This document shows, piece after piece, positions 1 through 7,472 of a stretch of 8,792 nucleotides of DNA. The DNA is from an uncultured Desulfobacterales bacterium (GTDB lineage: Bacteria; Desulfobacterota; Desulfobacteria; Desulfobacterales; JAFDCJ01): the NCBI GenBank assembly GCA_945787595.1, contig CALZJV010000244.1, positions 1 to 8,792 of the forward strand, given 5' to 3'. Under the pieces are notes generated by a model that ran no database searches, was not told the DNA's origin, and was given only the letters and a program-made list of their open reading frames with translations. Both the position numbers and the translations under genes were made by a program. Numbering within the stretch: the first letter of the stretch is position 1; every line of letters starts with the position of its first letter.

Positions 1-2160
1 ATCCAAAACCTTCCGCACAATGATAGCCAAATCTTGCATTACAAGAGGTTTGCTTGCAAATGCGCCAATACCTGACTCCTTTGCACTCTCTTTAGATATT
101 CTAGCGCTATATCCCGTACAAAGGATGATGGGAATATCAGGACGAATCTTCATGAGTTCTTTCGCTAACCTGTCCCCCGTCATATTGGGCATGGTCATAT
201 CGGTGATAACAAGATCGAATAGATCCGGTTTTGTACGGAATAGCTCCAAGGCCTCCACGCTGTATGAACTGGTAACAACCTCATACCCCAGTTTTATAAG
301 CATTTGTTTCCCAAGATCGGTTAAAGCGGGTTCATCATCGATGAATAGAATGCGCTCCTTTCCGGAGGGGAGCGGTTTCCGAGTCTCTTTTTCCGAATTG
401 TCCTCCTTGTCAATTATAGGAAGATAGACGTGAATGGTGGAACCTTTTCCGGGTTTGCTATCTGCCTTGATGATGCCGTTGTGGCTCTTTACGATACCAT
501 GAACCACCGACATTCCCAGCCCGGTCCCCGCACCTTTCTCCTTGGTAGTGAAATAGGGTTCGAAGATCCTATCCAGGACATCCGGCGGCATACCGTGACC
601 CGTATCTTTCACCGTTAACTTCAGGTAAGATCCGGGATTTATATCCGAATTTTGAACAGTGAAGTTGGAATCAAGTTCCATATTTTCTAAGTTTATCTGT
701 AATACACCCCCTTCCTCCATCATGGCATGGCTCGCATTGGTACAGAGATTCATTAAAATTTGATGAATCTGGGTAGTATCAGCCAAAATAATATCCTTGT
801 CGCTTTCAATTCGTTTGCTGATTTGTATGGTGCTGGGCAAAGATGAGCGCAGCAATTTAAGGACCTCATTAACAATTAAGTGAATCTGGATCGGTTTCCG
901 TTCTTCTTTATCCTGGCGGCTGAAGGCAAGGATTTGGTTCACCAGGCCGTTCGCACGCTGACCGGCTTTGATAACCGCCTGGATATTTTCATACAGCTTA
1001 GTCTTTTTTGGGGCTTCACCAAGCGCCAGCTCTGAAAAGCCGATAATGGCTGAAAGAATATTATTAAAATCATGGGCAATACCACCGGCCAGGGTCCCGA
1101 TGGCTTCCATCTTTTGGGTTTGACGGAGCTGGTCTTCAAGACTTTTGCGCACGGTGACATCTGTGAAAAAGCCTACGTTGCAATCTGTTCCATCAATCGT
1201 GATCCTAGCCGAGGCCCTATCGACATATACCATTGTTCCATCTTTTCGAAGGCATGGGATGTTTGAAGATAATGTCTTTTCTCTTTTTGATTGGGCGTCG
1301 AATTCCGAGATCACATAGCCTAAAGCCTCTTTGGGATGAATATCACTCACATCCATCCGCTTAAACTCTTCTTTTGTGTAGCCCAGCATATCAGAAATGA
1401 CTGGATTGGAATATTTGACCTTCCTTGTTTCAACGTCAGCAATAAGTATGCCCTCCGCACCGCCTTCAAACATCGCCCTGTATCTCTCTTCGCTTTCCCG
1501 TAGGGCCTCATGAGACTTTTCCAAGTTACCCGCCATCTGATTAAAACTGGCCGCCAGCGTTCCGATTTCATCCTTGCTGAAAATCTTTACCCTTGCCGAA
1601 AGATTTTCAGAGTTCATCTCTTTTACCGTTTTTGTGAAACTTTCAAGCGGTTCAACAATAGAATGTTTCATGAGCGCATAAAGCCCCAGTCCTATAGGAA
1701 TAAAAATCCCCATTAGACCAAAAAACAGGGCGGCCGTCATAGTTCGGATGCGGCTTTTAATGTATTCTTTTGAAAAGCCAATCTCTATGCTTCCAATTAT
1801 ACCTTCCAAACTGGTTGTAACCTCGCGCTTTTCCAGATCTAAATTTTTTGCTGTATCCTTTCGCGCGGCAGCGGATTTTATAAGCGTCCCGCTGTTATCG
1901 AAGACAGCAACAGATGCAATATTTTCATAGCTTAGCGATGATGTGATTAGCTGTTGGATCTGCTTGTAGTCGTATAAATCCAACATGGGCGCCAGGGAAT
2001 AAGACAGGACTTCGATTGACGTCTCATTATCGGCCTTATACTTACCCGACGCATGTTTCTCTATGACTTGAGAAGCCATGAAAGCAGAACCCGCGATACA
2101 CAAAACCGTCATGATAAAAATAAGCAAGATTGTCTTTTTCTTTAGGTTGTCAATCTTCAT
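1..2160 (-). CDS. Hybrid sensor histidine kinase (periplasmic sensor-HAMP-PAS-HisKA-HATPase-REC), 3' end at window edge
   Basis: This is a membrane hybrid kinase, open for 720 codons from the ATG at 2160 to the window edge. It ends in ...VRKVLD. The paralogue at 4776-7424 stops right after the same VLD, so probably only the stop codon is missing. Layout: TM1 about residues 9-28, a periplasmic domain of about 110 residues (28-139), TM2 about 141-160, HAMP 161-212, PAS about 221-340. The HisKA motif GGIAHDFNNIL carries the phospho-accepting His363. The ATPase domain has the N box (MNLCTNA, from Met469), DTGHGM (from Asp519) and GTGLGM. The receiver starts near 601 with acidic Asp608/Asp609, phospho-acceptor Asp654 (ITDMTMP), Thr682 and Lys704. 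The start lies 4 nt after the stop of the upstream binding-protein gene, which suggests translational coupling; only a weak AAGAGA precedes it. There is no DNA-binding output. Ligand unknown; I infer that the neighbouring binding proteins present it. The domain architecture is certain, the role is not. Confidence 0.95.
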   Translation of the reverse strand, partial: MKIDNLKKKTILLIFIMTVLCIAGSAFMASQVIEKHASGKYKADNETSIEVLSYSLAPMLDLYDYKQIQQLITSSLSYENIASVAVFDNSGTLIKSAAARKDTAKNLDLEKREVTTSLEGIIGSIEIGFSKEYIKSRIRTMTAALFFGLMGIFIPIGLGLYALMKHSIVEPLESFTKTVKEMNSENLSARVKIFSKDEIGTLAASFNQMAGNLEKSHEALRESEERYRAMFEGGAEGILIADVETRKVKYSNPVISDMLGYTKEEFKRMDVSDIHPKEALGYVISEFDAQSKREKTLSSNIPCLRKDGTMVYVDRASARITIDGTDCNVGFFTDVTVRKSLEDQLRQTQKMEAIGTLAGGIAHDFNNILSAIIGFSELALGEAPKKTKLYENIQAVIKAGQRANGLVNQILAFSRQDKEERKPIQIHLIVNEVLKLLRSSLPSTIQISKRIESDKDIILADTTQIHQILMNLCTNASHAMMEEGGVLQINLENMELDSNFTVQNSDINPGSYLKLTVKDTGHGMPPDVLDRIFEPYFTTKEKGAGTGLGMSVVHGIVKSHNGIIKADSKPGKGSTIHVYLPIIDKEDNSEKETRKPLPSGKERILFIDDEPALTDLGKQMLIKLGYEVVTSSYSVEALELFRTKPDLFDLVITDMTMPNMTGDRLAKELMKIRPDIPIILCTGYSARISKESAKESGIGAFASKPLVMQDLAIIVRKVLD

Positions 2161-2164
2161 TTGT

Positions 2165-3226
2165 TCATTCTCTTGCTTGAAAAAAGCGGTTAAATTCCTG
2201 GATATATTTACGCCTATTTTTAGCATAATCCATTCCATTGTTAGGCCGCAGGATATTTAAACTATCCAAGGAAGGTATCCCATCAAGAGGCGCCATGCCT
2301 TCTACGATGGAATATTTATAGTTTAGACGTTGCATGAGCTCCTGACCCTTTTGGGAAAGGAGAAAGTCAAGAAACATTTTTGCTTCTTTTAAATGATCTG
2401 TCTGATTTATAATGGCGACTGGATTAACGATAAGTGGGGTCCCTTCTGCGGGATATACGCCCTTGATGGATGTTTTCCTTTTTACCCTGTAATCATAAAC
2501 GGTGTGGATGCTGAATTGCCCCGCAATATCAATTTCTCCTGTAAGAAGCGCATTGGCAAGTGCTTCGGTTCTGTAATAGATTTTAGGCATTTGAACTGAA
2601 AGCAGTCTTTTCCAGAATGCCACACCTAGTTTTTGTCGCAGAATATAATACTGACCGTATTGAGAGCCTGCCGTATTGATATCCTCAAGTCCAATCCTGC
2701 CCCGCCATTTCGCGTTTAAAAGGTCTGTCCACTGTTGGGGCGGGGTTTCCATTCGGCTTTCGTCATATGCCATGCACATTCCAAACCCCGCAAACACTGC
2801 CCAGTAGCCGGTGTCCTTATACTCTTTGGGAAAATTTTTATAGTGTGGGGAAGCGTATTTCATCAAATGTCCCTTATTCTTTAGTTCAATGAACGTTCCA
2901 ATATCGGCGATGGTTACCACATCAGCTTTTGTTTTCCCGTTTTCGATTTCTGTCATCAACCTTTGACTGATAATAAAGGTTGAACTTCTGACAATCTTAA
3001 CATCAATGCCCGTTTCTATTCTGAAGGCATTTGCAATCCGGTCCGCATGTCTTTGAGGTATTGAAGTAAACCAGGTTAAACTGCTGGTTGTCGGCCTATC
3101 AGTTACCACGATTTCTAATTTGGATCTTGCGTCACTGCCTGTGATAAAGAAATAGGATAGGGCAAAACAGAGGCTCGAAAAAATCATCATTAGAATGGCC
3201 CAACTTAACTTGTTCATCTTCTTCAC
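2165..3226 (-). CDS. Periplasmic solute-binding protein, FbpA/AfuA-like (iron or small-anion type)
   Basis: Encodes 353 residues, the usual length for this family. An N-terminal hydrophobic stretch (about residues 9-29) is a signal peptide or uncleaved anchor. A possible signal-peptidase site is S-D-A at 31-33; there is no good lipobox. The mature part has the two-lobe pattern of ABC-type binding proteins related to ferric-iron binders: a first strand leading to SIPQRHADRIANAF, then ETGIDV (71-76), ADVVTIADIG (101-110), WTDLLNAKWRGRIG (166-179) and ALANALLTGEIDIA (222-235). His60 falls where FbpA has its iron-binding His. The tyrosine pair of FbpA is only approximately matched by Tyr244/Tyr246, and Ala108 seems to sit at the usual Glu position, so the ligand is uncertain. 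The start could be GTG 3226 or the in-frame ATG 3217 (MNKLSW); AGGA lies closer to the GTG than ideal and further from the ATG than ideal. It follows the other binding protein by 17 nt and precedes the kinase by 4 nt. No permease or ATPase gene is adjacent. Confidence 0.9.
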   Translation of the reverse strand: MKKMNKLSWAILMMIFSSLCFALSYFFITGSDARSKLEIVVTDRPTTSSLTWFTSIPQRHADRIANAFRIETGIDVKIVRSSTFIISQRLMTEIENGKTKADVVTIADIGTFIELKNKGHLMKYASPHYKNFPKEYKDTGYWAVFAGFGMCMAYDESRMETPPQQWTDLLNAKWRGRIGLEDINTAGSQYGQYYILRQKLGVAFWKRLLSVQMPKIYYRTEALANALLTGEIDIAGQFSIHTVYDYRVKRKTSIKGVYPAEGTPLIVNPVAIINQTDHLKEAKMFLDFLLSQKGQELMQRLNYKYSIVEGMAPLDGIPSLDSLNILRPNNGMDYAKNRRKYIQEFNRFFQARE

Positions 3227-3243
3227 GCTTCCTGTGTCTCCAA

Positions 3244-4590
3244 TTATTCCATGGCCTTGACCTGCTTGTCCATGATTCGAGCTGCCTGTTTTGCGCTCAA
3301 TTCTCCGTCAAGGAATCGTTTGACGATTTTAGGAATAACTTTTGCTTTATAGATTTTGGAGATAAGAGTCCCTTTCTTCTCGGTGAATCCCCAGCGATCA
3401 AAGCCGTCGACCCCGTCTACAATGGTTTTCACAACGTCCATCCCGTAAAACTCGGAGATTTTGACTCGGGTCGGCGCCCCAAACTCAAGCTCGATCCACT
3501 CATCGGTGAAGCGGTTGGGCTCACGCCGGGTCCCCTTGCGCATGGGCAATTTACCCTCCGGGGCCATACTCAACCACTTTAGATATCCATCGGTCAGGAG
3601 AAATTTTACCCATTGTTTGGCCGCAGTCTTGTTCGCATCTCGTGTGATACCCAGGTAGTTTATTTGACCGTATTGAGCAGCCCCTTTAGGGCCCTGAATG
3701 GTGGTCACGAAGCCGGTATTTCTGGCCAGGTATCCTGGCTTTCCCCTGGCAATATCGGGAACCACCGGCAGAGCCTTCCGATGCCCTGAGAGCTCATCCA
3801 ATATAAAAGGGGACCATATGATCATGGAAGCTCGTCCGGAGACGTAATCCATCCGGGTGCGGCGCCAGTGCAAGTTTCCGCGCGGGGTGAAGCGGGAAAG
3901 CGCTTTGTAGAACTCGAGGGTCTGGACCATCTCAGGGGTGTTCAAGGCGACATTTCCGGGCGGACTTGTCAGCCTGACACCATTTGACAGCGCCAAGTGC
4001 TCGAAAACTTGTTGTGTGTAGCTCTGTTCAGGGTCGGTTGCTATCGCGAAGCCCCAGATCAGAGGTGGATCGTGCAAGACCTGGGCGGCTTGGAGGATGC
4101 GATCCCAGCGATCTGGTACGGGCAGCCCCTTTTTTTTAAACAAATCCTTACGATAGAGCAAGAGCTGAACCCATCCATCTATCGGTACGGCGGCATAACC
4201 GCTCGAGAAGCGGACAAGGGCCAGTGGCCCCGCACCAAAGGTCTCTTTGCCCAGGTACTCCAAAACATCCGTTGCAGACTGGTCATCTAAAATTCCCGCC
4301 TCGGTCCATCCGATTGTAAAGGCTATGGGATGGAAGATCACATCAGGCAGCGACCCTGCTGCATGTGCGGAAGCGACCCTATCCGCCAAAAGATTTTCTT
4401 GCACGGGGATCACGCGGACATAAATTCCGGTTTTTTTGGTAAATGCATAGGCAATTTTTCTCTGTATTTCCAGTCGATCCCTCTCCATCTCCATGGTCCA
4501 GAAAGTGATCCGGTTTTGAGCTCCGATCGTGGGAAGTCGCACTGTGACGACCCAGAGGATTATTAAAAAGGCCAAAATCATAGACCTCAT
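3244..4590 (-). CDS. Extracellular solute-binding protein family 1 (sugar-type, UgpB/MalE-like)
   Basis: Encodes 448 residues, typical of carbohydrate-class ABC binding proteins. A Sec signal peptide (residues 1-24, hydrophobic core about 4-18) ends in TIGA, with likely cleavage before Gln25. The mature protein opens with ITFWTMEMERDRLEIQ and AFTKKTGIYVRVIPV, then LPDVIFHP (81-88) and the hinge-side motif AAVPIDGWVQLLLYRKDLF (133-151), which matches the family pattern of a substrate path followed by LLYRKDLF. A GRASMIIWSP segment (252-261) and a C-terminal helical region (about 410-448) complete the fold. The start at 4590 is chosen because GAGGAGGAG sits 6 nt upstream and a signal peptide follows directly. 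An in-frame ATG at 4635 would add 15 residues before the signal peptide and leave this ribosome site inside the gene. It is the first gene of the presumed three-gene unit. The ligand is inferred only as a carbohydrate or similar polyol from the family; it could be a sensor protein instead of a transporter part. Confidence 0.92.
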   Translation of the reverse strand: MRSMILAFLIILWVVTVRLPTIGAQNRITFWTMEMERDRLEIQRKIAYAFTKKTGIYVRVIPVQENLLADRVASAHAAGSLPDVIFHPIAFTIGWTEAGILDDQSATDVLEYLGKETFGAGPLALVRFSSGYAAVPIDGWVQLLLYRKDLFKKKGLPVPDRWDRILQAAQVLHDPPLIWGFAIATDPEQSYTQQVFEHLALSNGVRLTSPPGNVALNTPEMVQTLEFYKALSRFTPRGNLHWRRTRMDYVSGRASMIIWSPFILDELSGHRKALPVVPDIARGKPGYLARNTGFVTTIQGPKGAAQYGQINYLGITRDANKTAAKQWVKFLLTDGYLKWLSMAPEGKLPMRKGTRREPNRFTDEWIELEFGAPTRVKISEFYGMDVVKTIVDGVDGFDRWGFTEKKGTLISKIYKAKVIPKIVKRFLDGELSAKQAARIMDKQVKAME

Positions 4591-4596
4591 GGACAG

Positions 4597-4605
4597 CTCC
4601 TCCTC
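4597..4605 (-). promoter_or_regulatory. Strong ribosome binding site for the family 1 binding protein
   Basis: On the minus strand this reads GAGGAGGAG, which contains a full AGGAGG core, with a 6-nt spacer (CTGTCC) to the ATG at 4590. It is by far the best Shine-Dalgarno match among the starts in this window. It decides the start of the gene against the upstream in-frame ATG at 4635. It also suggests that this binding protein is made in larger amounts than the kinase, which has only a weak site, as expected for a periplasmic binder. Confidence 0.85.
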
Positions 4606-4631
4606 AAGGATATGAACACTTGACGTCCACA

Positions 4632-4654
4632 TCATTAGGATGGGCGCCTAATGA
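4632..4654. repeat. 8-bp perfect inverted repeat upstream of the binding-protein genes
   Basis: The arms TCATTAGG (4632-4639) and CCTAATGA (4647-4654) are exact reverse complements separated by 7 nt. They lie about 42 nt upstream of the start of the family 1 binding-protein gene. There is no T-run after it in either direction, so it is not a good rho-independent terminator. Its position and dyad symmetry fit an operator for a dimeric regulator or a hairpin in the 5' leader. The repeat itself is seen directly; its function is inference. Confidence 0.55.
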
Positions 4655-4687
4655 ATGGGATGAATGTTAAGAATTCGGCTTTTTCGA

Positions 4688-4724
4688 GTTAGGCCTGTTA
4701 AAAATGAGGGGATGCGGACCTAAC
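4688..4724. repeat. Second inverted pair of TTAGG-type half-sites
   Basis: GTTAGG (4688-4693) and CCTAAC (4719-4724) are exact reverse complements with a 25-nt spacer. They share the TTAGG core with the tighter dyad at 4632-4654, giving four copies of the same core in two inverted pairs within about 95 bp of non-coding DNA. The arms are short and could occur by chance; shared core and location are the only reasons to list them. If functional, they would be regulator half-sites upstream of the binding-protein and kinase unit. Confidence 0.3.
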
Positions 4725-4775
4725 CCATGGCTTGGGCTATCTTGCTTTTAAGCTCGTTGAAACTTTTCGATCTTA

Positions 4776-7424
4776 TTAGTCCAATACAGCCCGCACTGTC
4801 TTGGCAAGGCGATTTAGGGTCAGTGGTTTCATTAAAAAGGCTTTGATGCCGATTGCCTTTGCTTTTTGGGCATTTATCTGTTCGCTGAAACCTGTGCATA
4901 GGATGATGGGAATATCCGGACGGATTTTTTTGATTTCCTGAGCGAGTCTTTCACCGGTCATCTTCGGCATGGTCATGTCCGTTACGACGGCATCGAAGTG
5001 GTTCGGCTTTTCTCTGAATTCCTTCAGAGCGTCAATGGCGTTATTTTTTGCGACGACCTGATAGCCCAGGTGCTCCAACATTCCCCGGCCGAGGACAACC
5101 AGATCCAGTTCATCATCGACAAACAGAATCCTTTCATTTCCAGTAAGTGCTTGCAGGAGCGCTTTGCTTTCACTCGTTTCTTTCAGAGCCTGGTCCGAAT
5201 CCGTGCGGGGAAGATACACGAAAAATTCCGTGCCTTTACCAACTTTACTTTGTAATGATACGGCTCCGCCACAACTTTTAGTGATTCCGTGAACCATGGC
5301 CAGTCCGAGTCCGGTACCGACATCTTTTTCCTTGGTCGTAAAATACGGTTCGAAAATACGTTTGACAACCTTCGGTGTCATACCGTGACCTGAGTCTTTA
5401 ACCGCCAGCCGTATATAGGACTGTGGTTGTAAATCCGGATTTTGATCAAGAATTTTGGCATGCGGTTCGATGTCTAGATCGCTCAATTCTACAGTTAAAA
5501 TGCCGCCATCCGGCTCCATGGCATGTTTCGCATTGGTACAGAGGTTCATTATAATCTGATGCATTTGGCCTGGGTCGATAACCACCTTACCATTGCTGAC
5601 GATATTCCGGCGAAGTTGGATGGTGCTGGGGAAAGTCGATTTGATAAGTTTCAGCGCTTCTTTTATAATCAGCCCGATTTGAACCGGTTGCGGCTGGAAG
5701 TCCTGGGTCGTCTGGCGACTGAAGGTCAGGATTTGATCTACCAGCTCTTTTGCTCGTAGGCTGGCTTTTATTACCTGGTTCAGTTGATCCGCCATCTGAC
5801 TTTTTTCAGGCAGTGACAGTAACGTCAATTCCGTATAACCCATTACGGCTGCCAAAATATTGTTAAAATCGTGGGCGATACCTCCGGCCAGCGTTCCCAT
5901 CGCTTCCAATTTCTGGGCTTGAATCAGCTGTTCCTGCAACATCCGGTGTTCTTTTTCTGAATTCTTGTTCTCTGTAACATCTCTAACGACCTGAACAATT
6001 CCTTTTAGATGGCTATTTTCATCGAATTGAGGAATCGAATTAATTTCAAAATATCGATTCAACTCGGGATGAAATGTTTCTTCCGTAAAACCCGCCTCCC
6101 ACACCGCCGGGTTATTCTCAGCAATAAAATCATCAATTTCTTGTTGCAGTGTGCTGCATCGCTGCCTTAAAAATTTCAACAGCGGGGGGCCGAAAATTTG
6201 CTCTGCTGCTTTGTTGGCCCGGACAATGTTGCATCTATCGTCATAAATGCAAATCGCATCCCTTATTGTGTTAAAAGATTCCTCCCAGTTTTCCTTGGCC
6301 TGAAGGAGTAATTTTTTCATTTTTCGCAGGTTAAATATATAGGCCAGCAGAAAAGAAATGCCGACTGAAAAGTATAGAGAGGCCGGAGAGAGCCAGAGGT
6401 TGAAAGCTGCGAAAGCACCAAACGTGAGCAGGGTGATCGCCAACAGACTCAGGATACCGAGAAGCATACCGCTTAGGCCGCCAACTCTGATAAACATAAA
6501 AAAGAAAAAAACAGCCAGACCGATCACTAAAGTCCATCTCACCCAAGGGTATACCGGACGGATATTGCTTCCATCCAGAAGATTATTGAGGATATGCGCA
6601 TGAACTTCTACTGCCGGCATTTTGTTTCTACCGTGAGTAGACGGAACCAGAATACCCTCATTAAGACCGACAGTTGTGATCCCAACTAAAACGATTTTGT
6701 CGGAAAAGAAGGCAGGCGGCCATTGATCATCAAGGATGTCTGCAACCGAAAAGTACTTAAATGTGCCTGGGGCACCATAAAAATTAATCCACATGTAGCC
6801 GGATTGGATAATACTATCCGGAACCTTCTGTTGCGAAATTTTATTCTGAATTTCCGGTTGGGTAAATTTACTACCATTGATGACAGCGTTTAGCGCGGAA
6901 GCAAAGGATGGAATGGAATTGGCTTGGTGGGAGATCGTATGAAATACTTCCTTTACAAATCCGTCAATTCCTTGTTCCAGATGAACGTGCCCGAGTCCGG
7001 CAGGGGAAAATGCTTTTTCGGGCCACGAAATATTAAATTGACGATCGATATAAACAGGCAGCACAACCTTGGCATGCTGTGTGATTGCGCGGGACAAGCG
7101 CGCATCCTCCTCAGAGGGTTCGGACATAATGATATCGATTCCAACCACCGCAGCCTGATCCAAAATATCAAGCAGCTCTGCATAATAGGATCGCTGTATG
7201 GGCCATCTCCCTAGTTTAGCAAGCGTTTTTTCGTCGATGGCGGCGATTATGATACGGTCGTCGTGCTTGCGCTGGCCTCTAAGTCTAAAGGCGAGATCAT
7301 AACAATAATTGTTAATGCCTTCCAGCAATCCTGTGTTTTCTAAAAATAATAGGGCAGCGATAAACACAAATACGAGGCCGACGAAAAGCGCTTTATCGTT
7401 AATTTTGACTGGTTTCAGGCTCAT
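4776..7424 (-). CDS. CHASE2-domain hybrid sensor histidine kinase with C-terminal receiver
   Basis: This complete 882-residue membrane sensor kinase has TM1 at about residues 11-29. A CHASE2 extracytoplasmic domain (about 34-290) is recognised by NNYCYDLAFRLRG, IIIAAIDEKTLAKLGRWPI, DKIVLVGIT and AVEVHAHILNNLLDG. Three TM segments follow (about 295-314, 318-340, 346-366), as is usual after CHASE2. Then come PAS (about 380-490), HisKA with His518 in GGIAHDFNNIL, an HATPase with Asn627/Asn631, DSGHGM (677-682) and GTGLGLAM (703-710), and a receiver from about 764 with Asp770/Asp771, phospho-acceptor Asp816, Thr844 and Lys866. All catalytic residues are present. There is no HAMP and no DNA-binding output, so a separate Hpt or regulator is needed. 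The ATG at 7424 has no clear Shine-Dalgarno sequence; it lies 48 nt after the FecR gene, and coupling is plausible. CHASE2 ligands are not known in general. The FecR neighbour suggests envelope sensing (inference). Confidence 0.96.
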   Translation of the reverse strand: MSLKPVKINDKALFVGLVFVFIAALLFLENTGLLEGINNYCYDLAFRLRGQRKHDDRIIIAAIDEKTLAKLGRWPIQRSYYAELLDILDQAAVVGIDIIMSEPSEEDARLSRAITQHAKVVLPVYIDRQFNISWPEKAFSPAGLGHVHLEQGIDGFVKEVFHTISHQANSIPSFASALNAVINGSKFTQPEIQNKISQQKVPDSIIQSGYMWINFYGAPGTFKYFSVADILDDQWPPAFFSDKIVLVGITTVGLNEGILVPSTHGRNKMPAVEVHAHILNNLLDGSNIRPVYPWVRWTLVIGLAVFFFFMFIRVGGLSGMLLGILSLLAITLLTFGAFAAFNLWLSPASLYFSVGISFLLAYIFNLRKMKKLLLQAKENWEESFNTIRDAICIYDDRCNIVRANKAAEQIFGPPLLKFLRQRCSTLQQEIDDFIAENNPAVWEAGFTEETFHPELNRYFEINSIPQFDENSHLKGIVQVVRDVTENKNSEKEHRMLQEQLIQAQKLEAMGTLAGGIAHDFNNILAAVMGYTELTLLSLPEKSQMADQLNQVIKASLRAKELVDQILTFSRQTTQDFQPQPVQIGLIIKEALKLIKSTFPSTIQLRRNIVSNGKVVIDPGQMHQIIMNLCTNAKHAMEPDGGILTVELSDLDIEPHAKILDQNPDLQPQSYIRLAVKDSGHGMTPKVVKRIFEPYFTTKEKDVGTGLGLAMVHGITKSCGGAVSLQSKVGKGTEFFVYLPRTDSDQALKETSESKALLQALTGNERILFVDDELDLVVLGRGMLEHLGYQVVAKNNAIDALKEFREKPNHFDAVVTDMTMPKMTGERLAQEIKKIRPDIPIILCTGFSEQINAQKAKAIGIKAFLMKPLTLNRLAKTVRAVLD

Positions 7425-7472
7425 TTGAAAATGACCATTTAACTAAACACCTAAGTCCATAACATCTTGGTA

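Larger units (their letters stand above)
4591..4775 (-). promoter_or_regulatory. Intergenic region, probable promoter and leader of the binding-protein/kinase unit
   Basis: This is the only gap longer than 50 nt between genes in the window, and it separates the CHASE2 kinase stop from the binding-protein start. The gap, the inverted repeats inside it and the strong ribosome site suggest a separate transcription unit. I could not pick a convincing -35/-10 pair or a sigma-54 -24/-12 element by eye, and no clear terminator for the upstream gene is visible, so read-through is possible. The promoter is inferred from layout, not from a recognised motif. Confidence 0.45.

Noticed and set aside
20..427. 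Plus-strand open frame of 135 codons
   Set aside because: It lies wholly antisense to the receiver and ATPase end of the hybrid kinase, whose conserved residues fill the minus-strand frame; it shows no recognisable domain or ribosome site.
4130..4137. Run of eight A (minus strand) in the binding-protein gene as a frameshift or slippage site
   Set aside because: It encodes the ordinary FKKKG stretch before a conserved loop; the frame is intact on both sides and no overlapping alternative product or stimulatory hairpin is evident.
3997..4290. Plus-strand open frame of 97 codons
   Set aside because: It is antisense to the conserved core of the family 1 binding protein, with no family match; a chance open frame.
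4591..4635. Upstream in-frame ATG (4635) as start of the family 1 binding protein
   Set aside because: It would put 15 mostly polar residues ahead of a clean signal peptide and place the strong GAGGAGGAG ribosome site inside the gene; the ATG is also part of the inverted repeat arm.
4725..4737. Small CCCA/TGGG hairpin downstream of the CHASE2 kinase as terminator
   Set aside because: The stem is only about 4 bp and no T-run follows in the transcription direction.
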